Positions 12,633-23,958 are shown, counted from the stretch's first letter. The stretch: DNA of 64,000 nucleotides from Dichetophora obliterata (GCA_963920525.1 OY986439.1:47156982-47220981), one strand, 5' to 3'. Notes: generated from the letters alone by a model not told the origin. Translations and numbers: made by a program.

Positions 12633-12640
12633 TATATAGA

Positions 12641-13414
12641 TAGATTTAAGGTAATTGAAAAATAACGCCAGTATTTTATGAAAGGGCCTTAGTCAGTAAA
12701 TTTTTTTCAAAATTAAAATATAGAGACAATTATTTGTTTCATTTCAATTTTACAATTAGTTTTTTATATTTTATATACAGTTGTATATATTTTATATGCA
12801 CATAAAATGATGGAAAAAATACCCTCCGAATATAATACTTAAATTTGCAAAATATCACGATTTGAACATAAAAATCGAAAATATGAGCATATAATATGCA
12901 CTTAAAACTCTTCAATATTCGCTAAAAAAAGGTAAAATATGCAAATCAAAATATTTTTCTTATTTTTTATTACTAGTTAAAAAATAAATATTGCATTTTA
13001 TTAACAAAAAAAAAACAATTTATTTTAAAATACATATAAAATTAATTTATAAAAATAAATAAAGTACATTTAAAAGTACCTAATAATTCAAAGTTATCCT
13101 TTTCTAAAATATTTCGTATTGAATTTTAATGGTTGCAAATCATTAAAAGCAAAATATGCAAAAACCACATGAATTTTTTGTATAAAAAAATATACGTAAT
13201 AAATATGCAAATATAAGCATTTTTTGTAAAATATGCAAAACCATGCATTTATTACAAAATATTTAAAAATATGCACTAACTAATGAATGCCATTTAGAAG
13301 GAATTTTCATGATTCGCAAAGATAACTTAACCATATGCGCTTTAAGATGCCCAGTAAAAACTTGCATTTGCATGAAATTAATAGCCTTAATCTCTTTGCT
13401 AATGTTCTGCTGCG
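12641..13414. other. AT-rich spacer, no gene seen
   Basis: Part of the interior of the 9.8-kb composite. It contains many AAAATATGCA variants between 12790 and 13275, which look like a decayed short repeat. No supported coding sequence. Confidence 0.5.
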
Positions 13415-13440
13415 TTAGGTTGCCCGCTGAGTAAGCGCCG

Positions 13441-13478
13441 AAGCAGGCAGGCAGGCAGACAGGCAGGCAGGCAGGCAC
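13441..13478. repeat. (CAGG)n array in left TIR of copy 1
   Basis: GCAGGCAGGCAGACAGG units just inside the terminus. The complementary CCTG array lies at 16313-16332. Confidence 0.9.
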
Positions 13479-14091
13479 CATTGCGAGAAAAGTGGCTTCA
13501 TACAGTTTCATATAAATCTGCTCGAAGTCCACATAGTGACGGCAGGCAGACCAAAGCAGGTACAGCGAGAAAAGAGTTTTGTCCTGGTTTCTCGCAGCTG
13601 ATTTTGCGTGTTTATCTAAGTTTAGTTAAAATTGAAGATGTACAATTTTTTAACGCAGTTTTAACGCAAGGAAGAATTTATATTAGATGCATTTTATGCT
13701 TATTATTTTTTCGTTGGACGAAACACACAAGCATAATAAGCATCAGCGCACATGTATATGTTATGATAAACACACAAAAACAACACCATGTAAACACAAC
13801 ATAGCAACGAGTGTGAAGATTGTTTTTGTTATTGTGCATCTATGTTGCTGTTGTTGGTGATAAATTTTGCATAACTGAAACAACTCCTTTTATGAAAATA
13901 ATCCTTCTAATTAGTTGTTGTTTGCATTTAATAGACTTTTTGTGGAATCCGAACAAAACTGTGGACTGTTTTGATTTTGTTTTCATCATCTTTTAAGTGA
14001 AAAAAAAGAATCAAAACAAAAAAACAGCAACAACAGAATAGATTCGTTGAAACACACATACAAACAACAGCAGCGGCTGAGTCGGCGCACA

Positions 14092-16244
14092 CAAGGTTGC
14101 CAGTATTGTAAGAAAAATCCCATTCGTGGTAATTTTTAATTGGTCTTGGGAATTTATTTTTTTTTGGGAATTCCCATGGTAATTTTTAATTCAGCGTGGT
14201 ATTTTTTAATTGGCGTGGGAATTCAGCGTGGTATTTTTTAATTGCATGGGAATATGGGAATTTTTTCTTAAAAAGTTTTTTTTTCACTTTTATTAAGCAA
14301 AATCTTAATCATAGTATTAGATGATCGACGTATATATACAGTAGAGTAAAGCTATAAGTTTACGCTGTACATTTCTTCGAACTTACTCTTAATATAAATG
14401 AATAAAGTACATATTTGTTTTAAGAACAAGTTGACATCACAAAATTGCATAAAAACGAATAGCGCATTCTTTTCTGAAAAAAATTCTTATCTTAAAATTC
14501 TGACCTTTCTGAAAATTACGCATTTCTGCATGCAAGCGTTAAGCTTACAAAAATTATTTTAAAAGTCCAAAAAAAGTGAAATATATAAGACTACCAAAAC
14601 AATAATAGACAATATTTGCAAGTTTACTTATCGAATCCAATAATCAGCAATTATCTTTTAAAATCAAAATTAAATAACAGTTGCCATAAAAAATTTATAT
14701 ATATTTTATTTTGTTAATTTTTTTATTTCTGAAGTCACTTATGTATATTATTTTATATGAGAAATAAGTACCTACATTTTTTAAAAATCATGTGTTGAAT
14801 ATATACCAGGGTTGCAAACTCTTAGAAGCTCCCCGCCCGGAGCTTTTCTAGTAGGGAGTACCTTTAGATTCGAATAGCCTTCACACCTTACACTCTGGGT
14901 AAAAATTAAGAAAGGCATCGTGTTTGGCAAAATATTTTTAGTTAAAGTCTGTATTTACTTTTAATTTAAGACATATGTAGGTTTTCTTACAAAAATCTAA
15001 GCATTTTGATATCTACATTTTTACCTGTTTTTCTCAAAAAACAACTGTGTTCTTGCAGTAGAGGGAGACATGTTCTTTTTTCCTTAATTTTTTTGGGAGA
15101 TCTTGACAACCCTATGCAACTTTTGAGTCCATATTTCAACAGTTTACATCATATAAGTGAAATAGAATTAATTTTTCCTTTTGGGGGTGAATTGTTTTGA
15201 TATAGTGGATCTAGGGTAATTTTGTTGTTGCAAGACCCTATATGTTTTTTTAAGGGGATGATTTTTTGCCAACACGTAATATTACATATCTCAATGGTTT
15301 GTAGAATACAGCAATGCTAAAATAAATTCATTTTGAAAAACGTAAAAAAGGGTAAAAAAGTGGGTGGGGGGGATGGAAGTATGAAAGACAATTTTTTATT
15401 AACTTTTAACAAACATCTGTGCCATATAGAAAAATCACGTACCACTTTTAGTTTTGACGATTCAAGTTGATTTCTCTTAGTAGAATTTTTTGACCTTGAA
15501 TCACGATTTTCTCAAAATCCTGATGTGATGGAAAAATTTGGGTGCCAGATTCGTGATAAGGAGTTCGGAAATAATTGAACACATTTGTCAGTTTCTTACT
15601 CACGTTTTGGCTGTCGCACTGTGTAATTTTCGAGACCTCTTATACACGTTCGAGTGTGAGTTCGTGCTTCACAATATATAAATAATTTGGAATTTCCATA
15701 GAAATTCCTTTTTGGAAGCTTTCCTCAAAATTGTTAAATTTTTTTAAAATACACTAACCTTTTTTATAAACTCCGACCACATCATTAAGAATAATTTTTT
15801 GTTGTCATGCTTTTAAAGAGCTTAAGTGCATACGGACCTTAGTTTCAAAAAAAATTTCAAAGAAAATAATTTTATAAAATTCTTAAAGGGCGAAAGCCGG
15901 AGAAAATCTGTGAGGGCCGGAGCCCGGAGATCGACCCTTCAAAACCGGAGACTCCGGGCCAAATGGTATGAGTTGGCAACCCTGATATATACTCTTCTGT
16001 ATATATACGTCGATCATCGAATACTATGATCAAGATTTTGCTTAATAAAAGTGAAAAAATAAATTTTTAAGAAAAAATTCCCAAATTCCCATGCAATTAA
16101 AAAATACCACGCTGAAATCCCATGCATATTAAAAAATACCACGCTGAATTAAAAAATACCATGGGAATTCCCAATAAAAAAAATTCACAAGACAAATTAA
16201 AAATTACCACAAATGGGATTTTTCCCACAATACTGGCAACCTTG
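14092..16244. mobile_element. Foldback element with 250-bp arms
   Basis: The left arm, 14092 to about 14350, starts CAAGGTTGCCAGTATTGT and carries several AGCGTGGTATTTTTTAATT copies. The right arm, about 15993-16244, is its inverted copy with scattered mismatches. No clean target duplication is visible. Relative to copy 2, about 590 bp of host element is missing at the insertion point. The interior is occupied by the hAT MITE at 14807-15984. Confidence 0.75.
14807..15984. mobile_element. Non-autonomous hAT element
   Basis: The termini CAGGGTTGCAAACTC and GAGTTGGCAACCCTG are inverted, and perfect 8-bp duplications ATATATAC lie at 14799-14806 and 15985-15992. The CAGGGTTGC start and 8-bp target are typical of hAT. 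No transposase is seen in 1178 bp; the ORF at 15826-16029 crosses the right end and is chance. Confidence 0.88.
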
Positions 16245-16360
16245 CACTGACCTGATCTGCTTCTCGCATTCACTCTGCGGTGGTTATTTGTGGAGCGGGT
16301 TGCAGTCTGCGCCTGCCTGCCTGCCTGCCTGCTTCAGCGTTTACTCAGCGGGCAGCCTTA

Positions 16361-17836
16361 GGCTGCCCGCTGCGTAAACGCCGAAGCAGGCAGGCAGGCA
16401 GACAGGCAGGCAGGCAGACAGGCAGGCAGGCAGGCAGACAGGCAGGCAGGCAGACAGGCAGGCAGGCAGGCACCAGTGCGACAAAAGTGGTTTCATACAG
16501 TTTCATATAAATCTGCCCGAAGTCCACATAGTGACGGCAGGCAGACCAAAGCAGGTACAGCGAGAAAAGTGTTTTGTCCTGGTTTCTCGCAGCTGATTTT
16601 GCGTGTTTGTCTAATTTTTGTTAAAAATTTATGGACAATTTTTTTTAAACGCAGTTTTAACGCAAGGCAGAATTTATATTAGATGCATTTTATGTTTATT
16701 ATTTTTTTGTTGGACGAAACACACTCACAAACATAATAAGCATCAGCGCATTTGCATATATTATGATAAACACACAAAAACAACACCATGCAAACACAAC
16801 ATAGCAACGAGTGTGAAGATTGTTTTTGTTCTTGTGTATCTATGTTGTTGTTGTTGTTGGTGATAAATTTTGCATAACTAAAACAACGAAAATTATGGGT
16901 TGATGAAATTACCAATTGTTGGACATGTAAAACGGATGAAAAATAATTCTTTTAATTCATTGTTGTTCGCATTTAATACACATTTTGTGGAATCCGAACA
17001 AAACTGTGGACTGTTTTGATTTTGTTTTCATCATCTTTTGAGTGAAAAAAAGAATAAAAACAAAAAACAACAACAACAGAATAGATTCGTTGAAACACAT
17101 ATACAAACAACAGCAGCGGCTGAGTCGGCGCACATGATACGAGTGGAAGTTGTGTTTTGTTTTTGTTGACAAATGCAATAGAATGAATTCTGAAAGATTT
17201 GTTTCTTCCCATAACAATATAAATTGCTGCATTGGAAATTAAAAAACATTTCGTCAGACGAATCCATTTTTTCTTAATTTTTTAAGTAAGTAAATAAATA
17301 AGTAATAAGAATTAAATAAATGTATAGGTTTCCTAAACAAAACAAACAAAGTGAAAAATATCAACAATAGATACTTATTGCTGCCCGCAAGATAAGCATA
17401 TTTATGCCCGCTTTTCTGCACTCAACACAAATTTCGAGGGAACCAAAAACAAATAAAAAAAGTATCAACTTGTTCTTTGCTTTGTGTTGTTTGGTACTGC
17501 AATGCTTTCAATAAAAAAAGAATTAACAAGACACATTTAATAACAATAACAAAACCTATAAATCAATCTTGGATCATTGATGCGCAAGTGTGTGTTTCGC
17601 GTTGCTGTTGTTGGTAAACTGACTACTTTCAGCAAGTTTTTGTGTGAATTTAAATAATGTTAATTAAGCTGGAGAAGGTGTCATAACAAAATAAATGCGA
17701 AAAAAACAAAACAAACTATGTCGCACTGACCTGATCTGCTTCTCGCATTCACTCTGTGGTGGTTATTTGTGGAGCGGGTTGCTGTCTGCGCTTGCCTGCC
17801 TGCCTGCCTGCTTCAGCGTTTACTCAGCGGGCAGCC
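16361..17836. mobile_element. Harbinger-like element copy 2, in tandem
   Basis: 1476 bp with GGCTGCCCGCTG termini, flanked by TTA (16358-16360, shared with copy 1, and 17837-17839). The junction reads GGGCAGCC-TTA-GGCTGCCC, so one element inserted exactly into the TTA duplication of the other. The interior contains several open frames (for example 16618-16863) that are AT- and GTT-rich with no motif; I do not count them as genes. Confidence 0.7.
16386..16472. repeat. (CAGG/CAGA)n array in left TIR of copy 2
   Basis: About 87 bp of CAGGCAGGCAGACAGG units, longer than in copy 1. Open frames across it encode only Arg/Gln/Ala or Cys/Leu/Pro repeats. Confidence 0.95.
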
Positions 17837-18090
17837 TTAGGTGTGATCGATGCTTTTATCGTTGTTATCAATCAATTTTGTTTTATAGAACGAAAATCAT
17901 CGTGTTCTGGTAAAGCAAGCGGCGAACAAGTTCTGTTTTGAAGCCGACGAGTGCTCTACACTGCTCGGTTCTAGTCGTTTAATGAATTGGTTATGTACTG
18001 CTTGACTTAACAGAGTTATGTTATGTTCTGAACTCGGCACTGTTGGCTCTACTGTTGTAGAAAAAACGAGTGCATTTGTGCAGAGGTTTA

Positions 18091-18098
18091 TTAAATAG
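18091..18098. repeat. 8-bp target duplication, right
   Basis: TTAAATAG, identical to 8268-8275, directly outside the inverted terminus. Confidence 0.65.
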
Positions 18099-19338
18099 AA
18101 AACAATTTGCGTCTTCGCCTAAAATAAATGTAAAAAAAAATTTGTTCAATAAACTAAACCCCGACTACTAAATATCACGCTCTAAAATGTATAAAACAAG
18201 AAAATATTCTCATCTGAAATTGTTATGTACAAACTATTCAATATTTTTGGTCTATTTAATTATCAACTTACACGTAACATCTTTTATTTCTTCATTTTGT
18301 CTCTCAATTTTTAATTCTGAGATATAAATGCATTTTACATCTCATTTAAATTTAGTTTGCAATTGAAATATTTGTATCCCTATTTTTTATATACAAAATT
18401 ATTGTTTTTTTAGTCACTAGAAAAAATTTTTCAAAATTTTTAATAATATTCTTGATTTTTTTTTGTTTCATATATAATTATTTATTTTTGATATCTTTAA
18501 AAATTTTTGAAATCTTCAAACCTTATGAGAGGGTTTGAACTCCTAAAATCCACCTTGGCAACAGGCCTGTGTCTTTAGGTCAGGTAATTAAGCAAATACA
18601 TTTTTATAATCTGTTTGTCTTATAATCTGTTTTTTAGTTTTTCTTTCACAAACAACTAGTTTTATAATCTATTTAATATCTTGTTGATTTAATTTAATTA
18701 AATTTTTATATGCATAAAAAATAACAATTTTATTTTTAACATCCTAAAATTGTGAAATTTTATTATTGTCTTGAATAAAGAAAGAAATAGTACATTATAT
18801 ATTTCTATATGAGAGCATTCTTCCAAAAAACTTTATATTTTTAGTATTCGTTATACACTAAATACTCACAGAAAACATCATATATCACTAGAGATTTCTT
18901 CGAAGCGTTATTAAGTATATATTAATTCTAACTAGTTTTAACTAGGACCTAATAGTTGCTTAACTGAAGTTTTCCTTAAAATTACTTATTCTAAGTACTA
19001 AAATTAAATCAATTATTATTTTAAAATTAATTATTTGAAGAAATCTGCAGATTTCTTTAGTTGCTCGTTCCTGCAAGAAGAGAGAAATTATTGTTATATA
19101 TTAGTTATTTCAATTTAAAAGTTTTTCAAATTATGTTGATTTCATATGATTTAAATACAAATTCTAAATGCTTGAAAAGTTTTTAAATTGTTTTAATCAA
19201 ATTTAAAAAGCAGTTCCTTTTTAAGAGGTTTCTAACTCACTATTGTCAGTTTTAAGTATCTACTTTACGAGGTATTTTGTTTATTTTGTTTTATTCAAAG
19301 TGATGTGTAGCAGTGCTTAAATGTACTGCATGACAGGT
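18099..19338. other. AT-rich intergenic, no gene seen
   Basis: No ORF above background. 19128-19200 resembles the arm of the palindrome at 41690-41760 (TTGATTTCATATGATTTAAA), so it may be a solo fragment of that family. Confidence 0.5.
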
Positions 19339-19393
19339 AATGTAAGAAAGGATACTTTCAGAATTAAAATTTAATAAAATTTCATGCATATTA

Positions 19394-20757
19394 AGGTATA
19401 ATATACATACGTGTAAAAATGGAAACACAGCAGCTTGTTTTCAAACATTTTTTTGGGGTACAAGGAGTTGTTATATATTTTTGAAATTTATGCAGGTTAT
19501 TGTACATAAAAAATACTTTATAAAAATTTTTTTTTAGCAATTTTCTGGCTTTCTATAGAGGTTGCTAAAAATGAAATTGAAAGGAAAAATCCTAAATTCA
19601 AGTTCCTACTTTGAATATTTTCAAGTACTTTTTTTTTTAATTGACAAAAAAGCGCGCAAAAATCTATTTTTTTAAAAACTTTTTACTCAAACTTTCACCA
19701 TAATTTCAACAAACCCCCCGGGGGTCATTCGTAGGTGGGATGCTCAATTATTGACCTATACTTTAAAATTACATTTGATTTGTTTAGGTCAAATACATGG
19801 AAAAGGCCATATCCATCGAACAGTTTTGGGTGTTTTTTTTTCAATATCATTCTTAGCGACCTATGCAAAAAGCCTGAAAATTGCCAAAAAATTTATTAAA
19901 GTAGTTTTTATGTACAATAATCAGTAAAAATTTTAAAAAAGTATAACTTCTTGTAACTCAAAAAAATGTTTGAAAACAATCTACTGTTTTTCTCTTCCCT
20001 GCAGTGTAATCAACTAGATTAATACCAGTCAACAACTAGTTGGAAATATCCAACAACTAGTTCGATTTATGTCCTATTCTCATAGAACCGACTGGTATTT
20101 TTTACGTGGTGATGTCATTGGAAAAGACAATTGTCTTACTATAGATAAGGTTTTAACTAGTTAACAACTCATTTTTTATGTAAAGTAAAATTCTAGTTGG
20201 GTTGTGACTAGCTTTTAACCAATATAGTAATTATCGAATTAAAACTAGTTCATAGGTTCATATTTTTTCAATAGTTCATAGGTTCAAAGAACATATATTT
20301 TTACAACAAAATATTAGCTAAAGGCTAAAGTTAAAGCTATTTGATGAAATACCATGTTTATGGTATATATTTACTAAGTTCTAATCTACTACAAAGTTGC
20401 AATAAAAAAATTTAAAAATGAGAGTATATGTCGCATTAATATAATTCAAGATAGTTTATCAACTACATGTTTTTAAATTAGTTTTTTTATGTTTTAATTT
20501 GTTTATTATTAGTTTGTTCCAATGGGTACCCAGCTCCAACTGGTTTTGGAACTGGTTGATTTTGATTATATGTAGTATAGTTTGATTTTGGCTAGTTTTA
20601 CAACTGGTTTAATGTGACTTGACAAAAACTAGTTGGGTTTAAACTACTTTTGCAACTAGTAAATCGTGACAAAATATAAACTAGTTTGTTTTGACTAGTA
20701 TAAATACTACTCATGTTTTAATGCTGACTAGTCTTACACTGCAGGGATATTATACCT
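19394..20757. mobile_element. TA-flanked MITE (copy 1)
   Basis: Inverted ends AGGTATAATATACATACGTG and ATATTATACCT, TA on both sides. Same element as 21013-21612 but interrupted by the 19997-20746 insertion. The TA target suggests Tc1/mariner-type mobilisation. Confidence 0.65.
19997..20746. mobile_element. AACTAGTT-rich MITE
   Basis: The ends CCCTGCAGTGTAA and TTACACTGCAGGG are inverted. The interior has many CAACTAGTT variants and resembles parts of 37402-38923, for example the GATGAAATACCATG block at 20343. It inserted into copy 1 of the tandem unit only, so it postdates the duplication. Confidence 0.7.
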
Positions 20758-20957
20758 TAATAAAATAATTTTTAAATTACGATTATTTAATGAGAACTAG
20801 AATGAAGAAAAATTTAAAATTTGTAAATTTTTATATCCATTCTGGATTTTTTCAAATAAATATTATTCTATTTACTTCAAAAATTCCTTGTGCTATGACC
20901 CTTGACCCTTGAGCCGTTTGTTAAGCATTAAAGCATTAAGGCGTTAAATTCGTAAAT

Positions 20958-21800
20958 AATGTAAGAAAGGATACTTTGGGAATTAAAATTTAATAAAATT
21001 TCATGCATATTAAGGTATAATATACGTGTAAAAAAGAAAAAAACAGCAGCTTGTTTTCAAACATTTTTTCGAGGTACAAGGAGTTGTTATTTTTTTGTGA
21101 AATTTATACAGGTTATTGTACATAAAAAATACTTGACAAAAATATTTTTTTAGCAATTTTCTGGCGTTCTATAGAAGTCGCTAAAAATGATTTTGAAAAA
21201 AAAAATCCTAAATTCAAGTACCTACATTGAATACTTTCAAAAACTTTTATTTTTTTTTTAACTGACAAAAAAGCGCGCAAAAATCTATTTTTTTAAAAAC
21301 TTTTTACTCAAACACCCTGGGTCATTCGTAAGTGGGATGCTCAATTATTGACCTATACTTTAAAATGACATTTGATTTGTTTGTGTCAAATACATGGAAA
21401 AGGCCATATCCATCGAACAGTTTTGGATGTTTTTTTTCAATATCATTCTTAGCGACCTATGCAAAAAGCCTGAAAATTGCCAAAAAATTTATTAAAGTAG
21501 TTTTTATGTACAATAATCAGTAAAAATTTTAAAAAAGTATAACTTCTTGTAACTCAAAAAAATGTTTGAAAACAATCTACTGTTTTTCTCTTTTTACACG
21601 AATATTATACCTTAGTAAAATCATTTTTAGATTACGATTATTTAATGAGAACAAAAATGAAGAAAAATTTGAAATTTGTACATTTTTTTATCCATTCCAG
21701 ATTTTTTCAAATAAATATTATTCTAATTACTTCAACAATTCCTTGTGAGACGACCCTTGAGCCGTTTGTCAAGCATTAAAGCATTAAGGGTTTAAATTGG
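20958..21800 (+). repeat. Tandem unit copy 2
   Basis: Uninterrupted copy of the unit described at 19339. The open frames at 21332-21523 and 21566-21748 lie inside it and have near-copies in unit 1, but show no codon-level conservation or domain. Confidence 0.8.
21013..21612. mobile_element. TA-flanked MITE (copy 2)
   Basis: 600 bp with inverted ends AGGTATAATATACGTGTAAA and TTTACACGAATATTATACCT, flanked by TA at 21011-21012 and 21613-21614. Confidence 0.65.
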
Positions 21801-21999
21801 TAATGGTTAATATACTCCATTAGAAAGTGCATTTCTTGCTTTTTATCATTTTGTTTTTTCTTTCTGAAAAAAGCATTGCAAAAATTAAATTAAATTAAAC
21901 TCATCACAAGTAAAATTGAGTGCGAAATAAGAATTTTGCGTCTTATCCAAAATCTTTACGTCTTATATTAATTTAGTAAATTTGAAATTATTTCAATTG

Positions 22000-22290
22000 A
22001 GAAAATATCACTTTAAAATTAGAACAGATCAATTGAAATGATCTTTTAAATTCAAATAAAATTAAATGGAGTTCTTAGAATTGATACTGGGGATCAGAAT
22101 TCCATATCCTTCAATTCAGAATAAAACAATTGAAATACCGGAATTGCATTTGAAACTCAGAAAAGATGAAATTTAATTTAAAAATTCCATTAAAAATTCT
22201 GACTAGATCATTTGAAATATAGAAAAAATCAATTGAAAGGCAGAAAAAATCAATTTAATTCAGGAAATATCACTTGAAATTAACCATTTC
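22000..22290 (-). repeat. AATTGATC-type minisatellite, inverted
   Basis: Degenerate copies of ATCAATTGAAAT(T)CAGAAAA, the reverse complement of the unit at 27880-29060. Confidence 0.5.
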
Positions 22291-22479
22291 TATGGTTATT
22301 GTAATGGCAATGGTTATGGGAATGATAATGTTAGTTTTAAGAGTTATGGTTATGAGTTATGCATTGTGTGCCGCAATAGAATGCACATATTAAAGGAGGT
22401 GAATGATAATGTCGAGTTAAGCAAAAAATCGTATGAAAGAGTGTTGTATATTTTCACATCCCTTGGAGCTACAGTGTTA

Positions 22480-22894
22480 TGGCCCAGTTAGCCTCGCATG
22501 GCACAGCAGCGCATGCAACGCAGATAAGCAGCTAGCACACAGCCAAATAAATGGTGATTATGCAACGCCTAGTCACATAGTCAAAATATAACAATAAAAA
22601 CAAGAATACAACGATTTTATTTTAATAAATTAACCGCACTTGTTCAAACAATTTTACAACTCCACATCTGTTTTGCCAAAACGTCAAATACATAGAAGAT
22701 TACACAGATATTAAAATGAAATAGATCTTCCATGTTTATCTATGTAGTCAGAGATGCATTTCTGTTTTTATCTGAGCATTGCCATGCGTTGCCATGTTGT
22801 GCATGATCAGATACACACAAATCCTATTAAAAAGATTTCGATGTGACGCTTGTTAAGCCATGCACTGCTATGCCATGTGAGGCTAACTGGACCA
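22480..22894. mobile_element. Short MITE, TTA target
   Basis: Inverted ends TGGCCCAGTTAGCCTCGCAT and ATGTGAGGCTAACTGGACCA with TTA on both sides (22477-22479, 22895-22897). Harbinger-type target; 415 bp, no coding sequence. Confidence 0.65.
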
Positions 22895-22904
22895 TTAATT
22901 AGTA

Positions 22905-23955
22905 TATGTGACCTTCTCCGAGAAAAGGGACCTAGTGTGTGAAAATGATGTTTTGAGAAAAACGCATTTAAAGTTTCATAACGCATTATCTCTGTGAACA
23001 CACCTTCAGTTGGGAGATGAGATTTGGTATGGTTAGTTATGATTGGGAGCCGACTTTGGCGACGTCATGCCTATGTAGTGACGCATTTTTTTCGCATTTA
23101 GTGTGAGAATACTTTTGTTCAGTCCCGATCGCTCTTTCGGATTAATGAAACTAGAATATAGCCGCTCAAATGAAGATTACTACCAAGATTTTGAAGATGT
23201 GGTTAATAGATCTTGCAGTAATTAATTTAACAACGCTGTGAATGGAAGTAAAGTAGAGTGGCGAACATGGGATACTCATTTCGAATGATTTTACAAATGA
23301 TTATCAGATAAACTGTCGCGATTTTGTGATTTTAAATTTTCAAATTCATTTCAATTAATTTTGTAAACGTTTGCATTTTAGGTATTACCACGTACCACCA
23401 GTTTGACTTAAAAAAAATACGAAATTGTATGTAAAGAACTTGTGGACTCGGAAGAAGAAAGATTAAGTCTGCGATTAACGGCTGAGCTACCAAACGGATT
23501 ACCTCCGCTCATTGCACCAAGCGGTTTATCGTTAGATCGCAAAAGGTATTTGTAAAGCGAAAAAAAATCGAAGCACCGGATCACGAGAAAAAGAAAGCTG
23601 AAGTCAAAGCGCCGAAATAAGAACTAAAATTGTCAAACCGAAGAAAATCGAAGTACCAGATCACGAAACGAAACACCGAAAAAGAAGTCCAAACTGCAAA
23701 AAAATTCGAAGACTGACAAAAAAAAAAAACAATTTTAAACCAAAAAATCAAAAAAGTAAAATTTTAATGTTTTTCTCATTTTTATCGATTTTCCCAAGTT
23801 TGTTTTGTACGTTTTTATAGGGTAAATAAATTTTTATCAGAAATCTAACTCATTTCATCTTATTCTACACCCTTTTAGGTACGAGTCCACTCCACTTTTA
23901 AGTCCAAACCCGTTTTTTGACACACTAGGTCCCTTTTCTCGGAGAAGGTCACATA
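22905..23955. mobile_element. TIR element carrying exon-like sequence
   Basis: Inverted ends of about 36 bp are almost perfect (TATGTGACCTTCTCCGAGAA and continuing through GGGACCTAGTGTGT). They are flanked by TA at 22903-22904 and 23956-23957. The near-identity of the ends implies a young insertion. The 1051-bp interior is not repetitive and holds two protein-like stretches listed separately, followed by AATAAA at about 23824. No transposase motif is recognised. Confidence 0.75.
23145..23555 (+). pseudogene. Exon-like fragments inside TIR element
   Basis: The first part (23145-23225) opens with ATG and reads a hydrophilic, acidic peptide with NEDYYQDFEDVVNRSCSN, then a stop. The second (23412-23552) follows a pyrimidine-poor TTTTAG acceptor-like site at 23376-23381. 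It reads an acidic to proline-rich segment including KELVDSEEERLSLRLTAE, LPNGLPPLIAPSGLSLDRKR. A lysine-rich tail in shifting frames follows to about 23720. Composition is less AT-rich than the surroundings and looks like real protein. I do not recognise the family. It may be a remnant of the element's own gene or a captured host gene fragment; no intact reading frame joins the parts. Confidence 0.4.
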
Positions 23956-23958
23956 TAA

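Larger units (their letters stand above)
10850..12640 (-). mobile_element. Helitron 5' end interrupted by Tc1
   Basis: 10896-10991 closely matches the last 90 bases of the 9127-10375 Helitron (GAAAATTTCAGGAAGATCGG, then the CAAACAAACA run). Its terminus continues after the Tc1 insertion at 12633-12640 (TATATAGA), giving a minus-strand TCTATATA start. A matching 3' end was not found; 10376-10850 with its GGGCGTGG motifs is probably more of the same element. Confidence 0.65.
13418..16357. mobile_element. Harbinger-like element copy 1 (host of nested MITEs)
   Basis: The termini are inverted: GGTTGCCCGCTGAGTAAGCG at the left and the complement of GGCTGCCCGCTGAGTAAACG at the right. They are flanked by TTA at 13415-13417 and 16358-16360, the 3-bp TWA target typical of PIF/Harbinger. 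Both ends run into CAGG repeats. The interior 13490-14091 is homologous to 16488-17132 in copy 2. Where copy 2 has about 590 further bases, this copy has the 2.15-kb foldback at 14092-16244. No transposase is seen; it is non-autonomous. The superfamily rests on target size and the GG start only. Confidence 0.65.
8276..18090. mobile_element. Composite hAT-like element, 9.8 kb
   Basis: The outer ends are inverted: TAAACCTCTGCAC is perfect over 13 bases, and the similarity continues imperfectly for about 22. Each end is flanked by the same 8-bp word TTAAATAG (8268-8275 and 18091-18098), the target-site length of hAT elements. No hAT transposase is visible inside. The interior is filled by later insertions: a Helitron, a split Helitron with a Tc1, and two tandem Harbinger-like elements with nested MITEs. 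Removing them would leave a non-autonomous element of a few kb. The alternative is chance pairing of two solo ends, which the perfect 8-bp duplication argues against. Confidence 0.6.
19339..20957 (+). repeat. Tandem unit copy 1, with inserted MITE
   Basis: This unit and 20958-21800 are direct tandem copies, starting AATGTAAGAAAGGATACTTT and ending near AGCATTAAAGCATTAAGG. Copy 1 is longer because of the 750-bp insertion at 19997-20746. Each unit contains a TA-flanked inverted-repeat MITE. Confidence 0.85.

Noticed and set aside
16280..16527. ORFs of 60-76 residues on both strands with Cys/Leu/Pro or Arg/Gln/Ala repeats
   Set aside because: Direct translations of the CAGG array in transposon termini.
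16476..17267. Several overlapping ORFs, some with hydrophobic stretches
   Set aside because: All lie inside the Harbinger-like element; similar frames in copy 1 (13481-13804) are disrupted, so no conserved coding.
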